Source: Protea cynaroides | Taxonomy: Eukaryota > Streptophyta > Magnoliopsida > Proteales > Proteaceae | DNA: 64,000 nucleotides | Assembly: GCA_028583415.1 (NCBI GenBank) | Contig: CM053276.1 | Coordinates: forward strand, 6,478,663-6,542,662 | Reading direction: 5' to 3' | In this document: positions 35,901-45,771 of the stretch, in pieces | Layout: every line of letters starts with the position of its first letter | How positions within the stretch are numbered: position 1 is the first letter of the stretch | Notes under the pieces: model-generated | Seen by the model: the letters and a program-made list of their open reading frames with translations, nothing else | What the model was told of the DNA's origin: nothing | Databases searched by the model: none | Translations under genes and position numbers: made by a program

Positions 35901-38900
35901 TGAGATGAGGATCCATAGGAGTGTCAATTGGTTTACACTCAAGCATACTGGTGTCAGTGAGGAGATCAATAATATACTTTCTTTGAGAGAGACTAACACC
36001 ATACTGGTGTCAGTGAGGAGATCAATAATATACTTTCTTTGAGAGAGACTAACACCTTTAGGGCTTCGAACTACTTCAATGCCAAGGAAGTAACAAAGCA
36101 CACCCAAATCCTTCATCTGAAAATGTTGATGGAGATAGGTTTTCATTTCATCAATACCCTGTAAATCATCTCCAGAAACAATGATGTCATCAACATAGAC
36201 CACAAGGATAACTACCTTGGAATTGCGACGACGAACAAAAACAGAGTGATCAGTATAACAAGGTGTAAATCCATAATCAACCACAACCTTAGTAAACTTG
36301 TCGAACCATGTCCGAGGCGACTGTTTTAATCCATAAATAGTCTTATGGAGCTTACACACTCGAGTGTCTCCCTGAGCAACATACCCCGGAGGTTGCTCCA
36401 TATAGACCTCCTCCTGTAAGTCTCCATATAAAAAGGCGTTCTTGACATCCAACTGAAAAAGAGGCCAATCCAAATTGACGGCAAGTGAGATAAGAATCCG
36501 AACAGAATTAAGCCGAGCAACGGGTGAAAAAGTTTCAAAATAATCCACTCCATATGTTTTAGTAAACCCTATTGCAACCAAGCGAGCTTTGAGATGCTCC
36601 ACTGATCCATTAGGATTATATTTCACAGTAAAAATCCACCTACAACGAACCACATCCTTCCCCAGGGGCAATTCTGTAAGGGACCAGGTATTCCGTGAAA
36701 GAAGAGCATCCATCTCGGCATCCATAGCCCGTTTCCACTCAGGTCGGGATAATGCCTCAATATGAGAGGTTGGAACATCTATATGAGCTAAGGCATAGGC
36801 AAAGTTTTGGTCCAACACAGGAAGGTGAGAAGTAGAGACATAATGAGCCATAGGATATAATGGGAACTGAGTGCAAGAGCGTGTACCTTTCCGTAATGCA
36901 ATAGGAAGATCATCCGACGAAGGCTAGGAGGAGGATGGGGCTGAGACTGGAGTGACAACTGGCACCTGGTCAAGGACAGCAACTGCATTCCGACGACGTT
37001 GATATACCTGTAGTGGGGTCTCAACAGTAGTTGACTCAGGGGCGAGAAAGGAAGGCAAACCAGGATCCTGGATTAAGATCGGAACTGGTGGATCGGGGTA
37101 TGGCACAGGGTAATAGGGTGTATGTTCGAAAAATGTGACATCAGCACTTACCACTTGGCGCCTCGTCTGAGGGTCATAACAACGATATCCCTTTTGAGTG
37201 CGAGAGTAACTTACAAACACACACTTGATAGCACGAGGCGATAATTTATCAAGTCCAGGACGAAGGTCGTGTACATAGCAGGTGCATCCAAAAGTACGAG
37301 GAGGGATGAAAAATAGAGGAGATGATGGATAAAGCAAAGATATGGGAGTTTGATTCTGAAGAACTGAAGATGGCATGCGATTGATCAAGTAGCAAGCAGT
37401 CAACACAGCGTCACCCCAAAAATATCGAGGCAAATGCATATGAAGGAGAAGAGAACGAGCAACCTCTAATAAGTGACGGTTTTTATTTCTGCAACTCCAT
37501 TCTGTTGAGGAGTGTAAGAAGAACTAGTCTGATGAATGATACCTTTGGATGCACAAAATAAGGAGATAGCAGTCTGAGTGTATTCAAGAGCATTGTCAGA
37601 TCGAAAAATCTTAATGCCAATATCAAATTGATTTTTTTATTTTGAAATAAAATTGTTTGAATACAGAAAGGAACTCAGAGCGATCCTTTAGCAAATATAA
37701 CCAAGTAGTTCTAGAGTAATCATCCACAAATGTGACAAAATAGCTAAAACCAGAACGACTCTCGACCTTAATGGGACCCCAAATATCAGAATAGACTAAG
37801 GAAAAAGGAGTTATACTTCTAGGTATATTACATGACGGGAAAGAGGAACGGTGGTGTTTTCCTAATTGACATGCCTCGCACTCAAGTGTATTGACATTTT
37901 TGCAACCATGAACCATGAGTTGAAGGTGAGAGAGAGAAACATGACCCAACCGAACATGCCAAAGCATTGGCGAAACCTTAGTGGTAGTAAGTGCAGCGAT
38001 AGAGGATGGGATGGTGTCTAAATAATACAGTCCGTCCTTCTCATGCCCCCCACCAAGCGTTGCCTTCGTCTGAAGATCCTGAAATACACAACAGGTAGGG
38101 AAAAAGGTGATGGAACAGTTTAAGGTTTTAGCCAAAGAGCTAACGGATAGTAAATTCATGGGTAGATGAGGGACATGAAGCACAGATGAAAGAGATAAAC
38201 TAAGGGATAGAGAAACAGTTCCCTTACCAAAAACATTGGTAGCGGAGCCATCAGCAAGGTAAACATTGGACGGTTGCACAGAATGGGTAAAAGAAGAAAA
38301 TACAGATGACTTATCAGTCATATGAGACGAGGCTCCCGAGTCAATAACCCAAGGAGTAGAGGCCATAGATGCAAAGAAGGCAGCATTACCTGTATACGCC
38401 AAAGTAGCAGTGGGTGGAGCATTGTCGTGAGTATCCAACTGATTGAGGCGAGCCAACTGATTATGAAAATCATCCTTGGATAATGTAACAGTGGAAGAGG
38501 AACCTCCATCAACAAAAGGGTCAGGTGTGGGGGTATCACTCTAGGATGTAACTACACCGGCTACCTGAAAAGGAGACCTTGAATTCCATTAAGGAGGCTT
38601 ACCATTTTCCACCCAACAGCGATCAATAGTGTGGTTCTGTTTACCACGATAAGAACAGATACGCATTGAAGCATCACCTCGACCACCACAACCTTTACCA
38701 AAGCTACCACGACCTTTGCCAGAGCTACCACGACCTTGGTTGCTATTAGAAGTGAACAAGGAAGAGTTGTCATTGGTAGTAATGTTGTTGGACTTGGAGA
38801 AATTAGGGTTGACAATACGTTGAACACGGCAGAAGGCCTCATTCAAGGTCGGAACTTTATCTCCAGCAAGCAATTAGCTTTTAAGAGGCTGCAACTCAGA

Positions 38901-41900
38901 ACTGAGACCAGACAGAAATGATGCCACCTGAAATTTTGTACGCTGAGCCTTCAAAGTATTGAGGTCAGTAGTAAGGGGCTGATGGACATTTAGTTCTTCC
39001 CAAATTCCTTTGAGAGAGCTATAAAATTCCGCAATAGACCTGTCTCCTTGTTTACAATTGAATAGACGTTCATATAAGTCATAAACCCGAGATAAGTTTG
39101 TATCTTGAGAGAAACTCTCCTGTAAATCATTCCAAACGCCCTTGGCTGTTGTGTAAAACATGACATTGGCAGCCACAGAAGGTTCCATACTATTAAACAA
39201 CCAAACCATGACAGTAGCATTCTCGCGGGTCCAAGTGCCATATGTCGAATCCTTGGAATTTGGGGGATCATCGTATATATAAGCTAACTTATCTCTAGCA
39301 GTGAGATAGATGGTCACAGCTTGCTTCCACAGCAGAAAATTAGATGAGCCAACCAATTAGATTGAAGTAATTTGGACATGAACACCATCCACATGATTCT
39401 TAGATTCAGTCATGTTTGGAAAATAACCAAAACAAGAAAGAGAGATATTTGGCTAGAATCTTACTAATGTAGCAATGGGATATCCTTCCAAAAAAAAATT
39501 GTTTCTTATCTTTCACTACTACAGAGGAACAACCTGTAGTACAGGAATGAATACCAACAAAAACTGCTGAATAAGATGAGTTAAAAATACCAGGTAGCGC
39601 TGGTGGCTGAACACATTGATATAAAAAAAAATATCGGGCTGAAGAAAGAATAGCTCTTGAACAGAAGCAATGTAATAGAATCACAAAAAAAAATTAGGAA
39701 TTGTGCATCATTCGCAGAACTGATGAGGAACAGATTCCAAACAAATACCGTGTTGAAATCCCATGTTAATCGACTCTATCTTATCGAGGTTTGAGTCTAG
39801 AATTCATGGGACAAAATTAGGGAAAGAGAAGAGAAGAGAGAGAACCGAAATAGACTCTCAAACCAGCAACCAAAAACTTGCAGCAGAAGTTTATTAACCT
39901 CACTCTGATACCATGTATTATTGTAAAAGAGAAAAAAAAAAAAAACCAAAGAAAGAGACCAATAGAAAGGAGAGAAATGGTGGAGAGGGGGAGAGATTGA
40001 TTGTATTTATCTCCCCCTATCCCTCTACTATTTATAATCAATTAGGCAGCCCATGTACAACTATCAACAGTCCATATACAGCTGTATATACAGTCAATAT
40101 ACTGCTGTCCATATACAGCTGTCCATATACAGTTAATGTACTGCTATCCATGTACATTCCATATACAGCTGTCCATATACAACCAATGCACCACTAAGAC
40201 ACACCTAAGACCTAGTCATCATAAGACAAAGAAAGGAAAGATTAAAGATTGTAATCTTAACAAGGTTGTTAGCAATGTGAATGACAGCCTGATTATCAGA
40301 GCACATAGGAGTAGGTAATGTAATCGAAAAGCCAAGTTCAGCAGTAGTGTGCACCATCATACGATACTCTGCCTCAGCACTAGATCAAGCAACAGTAGTC
40401 TACTTTTTACAATGCATGTAATAAGATTGTCACCAAGAAAGGTACAATAACAAGTAGTAGGCCGACGATCACCATCAACACCAGCCCAATCAGCATCAGA
40501 ATAACCACAAACATCAATATTTTGATGAGGACAATAGAGCAACCCTTTACCGAGAGCTCTCTTGAGATACTTCAAAATCCGACAAGCAGCATCCCAATGA
40601 ACTTATTTTGGAACCTGCATAAACTGACAAATAACTCCAACAGAAAATGAGATGTCAATCCTAGTAGCAGTGAAATAAATAAGCTTCCCAACAAAATGGC
40701 AATACCGATGGATGTTGGCAAAATCCACATCATCACAGGTAGCTAGCTTAAGGTGAAGGTTCATAGGAATATCAACAGGTTTGCAGCCCAACATACCTGT
40801 TTCATCAAAAGATCAAGAACATACTTTCACTGAGAAAGACTAAAACTTTTGGTTCTTTGACCACCTCAATGCCTAAAAAATAATAAAGGACACCCAAATC
40901 CTTCATCTGAAAATGTTGATGTAGGCAGGCTTAAGTCTCATCAACATAGTTGTCAAGGCGTCGCCTAAGCGTCCAGGCGTGATTCAAGGGCCTGAGCGCC
41001 TTATTAGTGTTGCCTAGGTGGTCGCCCAAGCTCTCTGGGAGTCACCTAGGCGTCGCCTTGGACGCCTTGGGCACCCAGAATGCCTGGGCGGTCGCCTTGG
41101 GTCTTATATATGTTTTTTTTTTTCCCTTTGATTTCTGAACTTGCTTCAGAAGATTTACTAGGCTAGATCGGAACAACATTTATCATACAATATTTATTTA
41201 TGACTAATATCATTTAAGTAAATGTTTCTTCATTTACTTAAGATATTATTCATAAATAAACAAATACCCCCTATTTGAATCCAATAAAAATAGTCTTAAA
41301 TTCAAATTCCAGAAGGATAAAAAGTCAACCCTCTAATTCAAGAACAAAAATCTTATTTTTGGGTGCGGGGGCGATTTTCAACTTCCAAATGCTAGGTTTT
41401 TTTTCACATATAAAAATTCCATAAATCTTTTTATAATAAAGCATTACTAAAAATCAAGAGCACGCCAAAATAATCTCTTGCTTTGATGCCCAAAAAATAA
41501 TTTACATTCAGACAACTTTAAATAGCATTCGCGTACTCTGAACAAGGTTTGACCAGAGTGTAGCTCCTTCATTATAACTCGGATTCAAGCAATCTCAGAT
41601 TTGTTGGAAAGCTGATTATGCTAGCTTTGCAACGAATTCGAGATTGCTTGAATCCGGACTATATTAAAGGAGTTACGCTTCGATCAAATTTGTTAAAAGT
41701 AAGCAAATGTTAGTCATAAATACGTGTTGCCTACTTAACTCAATTATCTGTTTCTTTGTTGGTTTTCTCATATTGATTAAGTTATGTCTTAAATGTTGAT
41801 TATTTATGTAAAATGCTGCATATATATATATATATATATAAACTTTAATATAGCATTAATATTTTAGAAATAAAAAAAATACACTGGGAATGCCTTGGTA

Positions 41901-44900
41901 GCCTAGGCAACGCCTAGGCGGTGCCTACGCGCCTACGCGCCTAGGCGCCCAGGATGGCCCCAAACGCCTTGGATCGCCTTATCAGCTTGACAACTATGCT
42001 CATTAATACCTATCAAGTCATCTTCAGAAACAATAATGTCACCCACATAGACCACAAGAATATCAACCTTGGAATTGCGGCAACAAGACTAATTGATCGG
42101 AATAGCATGGTTTGAACCCATAATCAATCATGACTTTAGTGAATTTATCAAACCAAGCATGAGGAGACTATTTCAGACCATATATTGTTTTGTGGAGTTT
42201 ACAAACTCTGTGGGCAGCAATCTACCCTAAGCAACATACCCCAAAGGAAGCTCCATATAGACATCCTCATGTAAGTTAGCTTATAAAAAGGAATTCTTAA
42301 TATCCAATTCAAAAAGAAGCCAGTCCAGACTGAACGCAAGGGATATAAGAACTCAAACAGAATTGAGACGAGTAACCGATGAAAAAGTTTCAACATAATC
42401 AAACCCATAGGTTTGGGTAAGCCTTTGGCAACCAAGCATGCCTTTAGAGGTTCCATAGTAACATCCGGGTTATACTCACAGTGAATACCCAACGACAATG
42501 AACCACCACTTTACACGAAGGTAAATCAATAAGGGACCAGGTTTACCGAGAAAAAAGAGCATCCATCTCGACATCCATAGCCTTCTTCCACTCAGGCCGG
42601 TTAAGCCTTAATATGAGGTTTAGGACTCTGAGTATTAGACAAGGCATAAGCAAAGGACTGGTGGGGCAATAGGAGATGTGATGTAAACACATAATGAGTA
42701 ATAAGATATGCTACCTACGGTGGCCGAGTGCAAGCGCAGGTACCTTTGCGAAGTGCAATATGAGGATTAGCAAACAAAGGGGCCGATAAGGAGAAAATGA
42801 GGGATGAACAGGTGCCAGTGCAGGGGGTGGAGCAGTTGCTGGTGCAGGAGGCAGGATAGGTGCTAGTGTTGGTGTTGGTGTTGGAGCAAGCCGTGGGCGA
42901 CAACTGTACACCTGGAGAAGAGCTGGAGCCCGGGCCATTACGGGTGGGGAAGCCACATCAAGGAATGGAACCAAGGCCGGAATTGGTGTGTCAGAGTCAA
43001 GAGCCAGATAATATGGCGTGTTATCAAAAAGCATGACACCAACAATAATAAACTTTCGCCGGGTGAGAGGATCATAACACCGATACCCTTTCTTAGTGTG
43101 GGAGTAGCCAATAAAGACACTTAACTGCACAGGACCAGGCTGAAGATCATGGACAAAGCAGGTGCTCCCAAAGATATGTGGTGGTAAGGAAAACAATGCA
43201 GAGGATGGAGAAACCAGGGAAACAGGTGACTGACCCTAAAGAACCAAAGAAGGCATTTGATTGATCAGATAGCAGGCGGTTAAGACTACATTACCCCAAA
43301 AAATAGTGAGGCAAGTGCATATGAAAAAGGAGAGAACGAGCAACCTCCAATAAATGACGAGGTTTACGTTCAACAACACCATTTAGTTAAAGGGCATAAG
43401 AGCAACTAATTTGGTGAATAATACCATTGGAAACCACCAAAAAAAAAAAGGAGCAGTTTGAGTGTTTTCAAGAGCATTATCAGACCGAAAGGTTTTAAAA
43501 CTAACACTAAACTGATTCTTAACCTCGAAATAAAATTGTTTAAAAATGGAAAGAACTCAGAACAATCCTTTAACAAATATAACCAAGTGGCATGAGAACA
43601 ATTGTCTACAAAGGTAACAAAATAGCTAAAACCAGAGCGACTCTTTACTTTAATGAGATGAGTGAACTAAGAAAAAGAAGGTAGGATTTCTGGACACATC
43701 ATGAAAAGGGAAGGATGAGCAATGGTGCTTTCCCATTTGGCATGCCTCACGCTCAAGAGTATTAACAAACATGCAACTTGGAACCACCTTTTTTAACTTG
43801 GAGAGAGACAAATGACCTAGGCGATAATGCCATTGTAGCGAAGGAACACCTATAGTAGTAGTGAGCGCAGCAATAGAAGAGGGAACATCATCCAGATAAT
43901 ACAACTCGTCCTTCTCATGTCCCCCCACTGATCGTTACATTTGTCTGTGGATCCTAAAATACAAAACAGGTAGGAAAAAGGTGATAAAACAGTTAAGAAA
44001 CTCTGTCAAAGTATGTGAGTGAAAGTAAATTCATGGGCAAACATGGACATGAATAACAGAGAACAATGATAAAGTAGGGGACAAGGATACATCACCCTTA
44101 CCAAAAACGTGGGTGGTAGAGCCATCAACTAAATAAACATTGGACTGTTGAGGGCAACGGTCAAAAGAGGAAAATACTAAGGTCGTACCAGTCATGTGAT
44201 AAGAAGAACCAAGGGCAATGACACAATGGGTAGTGGCTATGGATGCAAATAAGGTAGTAGTACCTATATGAGCCAATGTAGTAGTGGAAGTAAAAGTGGA
44301 AGCAGAGCCCGAAGTATTTAACTGATTGAGACAAGTAAACATACTATGAAAATCCTCATTAAACATAGAAACAAAATAAAGATGAGTCACCGGCAGAAAC
44401 GGGTGTATGAGTATCAACATTGGAACCAACTGTAACCGTAAACTGAAAAGGGGCCCCGTAACCCCACTGAGAAGGCTTACCATGCTTCACCCAACATCGA
44501 TCAACCGTATGCCCGTATGATTCTGCTTGCCACAGTGAAAGCAAATACACATAGGCTGATCAGAAGAACCACGATCACAATGGCCATGATTCCCACCATG
44601 ACCATGGCTGCCATTGCCAGCAAAACAATGTTGAACTATCTTTAATAGAGGCGCCATCAGATTTGGAGAAGGCGGGAGAGAATATTATAAACACGACAGA
44701 ATGACTCATTAAAGGTGGGAACTTTATCACCAGAAAGAAATTGGCTTTTGACAGGCTACAACTCAAAATTGAGACCAGAGAGAAAGGTAGCCACATGAAA
44801 TTTTGCACGCTAAGCCTCCGGAGTAGTAAGGTCAATACTAAGAGGTTGATGGACATTCATTTCTTCCCAGATACCTTTGAGGGTACTATAAAACTCTACA

Positions 44901-45724
44901 ACTGACTTTTCGCTCTGTTTACCATTAAAAAGTTGCTCATATAAGTCATAAACACGAGACCAGTTAGTATCCTGAGCATAGTTTTCAAGGCGACAAGGCG
45001 ATCCAAGGCGTTCGAGGCCATCCTGGGCGCCTAGCCGCATAAGTGCCGCCTAGGCGTTGCCTAGGCGACCAAGGAGTTCAGAGGGTATTTTTTTTTATTT
45101 CTAAAATATTAATGTTATATTAATATTTATATATATGCAGCAGAGCAGCAGGAACAAAACTGGCAAGACAGCAGAAGATATTGAGCAGCTCGGGAAAGAG
45201 GTCAGACCCTTTCTGGTCAATCTGAAACACCAGGAAAAAAAATTAAATAAATAATCGTAATCTGCTGACAGTCAAGATCTTGGGCTGCTTGATCAACCAT
45301 AAACTTTGACCAGAAAATTAATCTGGTCATAAAAACCTCATAAGAAAACCTTCAATCTGAAAGCATAGAGAACTAGTACCTGTTGGAAGGCCATGAAAAC
45401 TGGAGAATATATAGATCTGATCATGAGGAAGAACTGCTCCAACTTCCAGTACGATCAGATAACAGGAACTACCACTGCTGAAATCTCCTATACCAACAAG
45501 GAGTCTTGAAAAAGCACCATAGAAAGGTGAACAGAAATCGCAACAGCAGAACACAAAGGATGTTTGCGAAAATTTGTAGAACAGTGGATCTGATTAGTAG
45601 CAAGGGCTGCATTAATGGCCTGTGATTGAGAAGAACGGGACTGTAGTAATAATTGAAGGTGAAACAAATATCTTGTTAATCATGAATCTCCTTCATACCA
45701 TCATTAATTCATATGGACAGCAGC

Positions 45725-45771
<47 letters not shown>

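Larger units (their letters stand above)
34823..40262 (-). mobile_element. Copia-2 LTR retrotransposon, nearly complete, nested in Copia-3
   Basis: 5,440 bp with LTRs 34,823-35,176 and 39,914-40,262. It has a perfect 5-bp TSD AGGTT (34,818-34,822 and 40,263-40,267), PBS TGGTATCAGAGTG (complement of 39,901-39,913) and a CTCCCCCTCAAGCTGGGG polypurine tract next to the 3' LTR. Gag, protease, integrase, RT and RNase H are all present. They are broken only by a few point stops, homopolymer frameshifts and one exact 56-bp duplication. It is the least decayed element here and hence probably the youngest Copia insertion. Confidence 0.95.

Noticed and set aside
36056..36851. The 555-codon frame as an intact Copia polyprotein part
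   Set aside because: The middle of the frame is read out of phase because of the 56-bp duplication and a compensating one-base change; it is not an intact enzyme.
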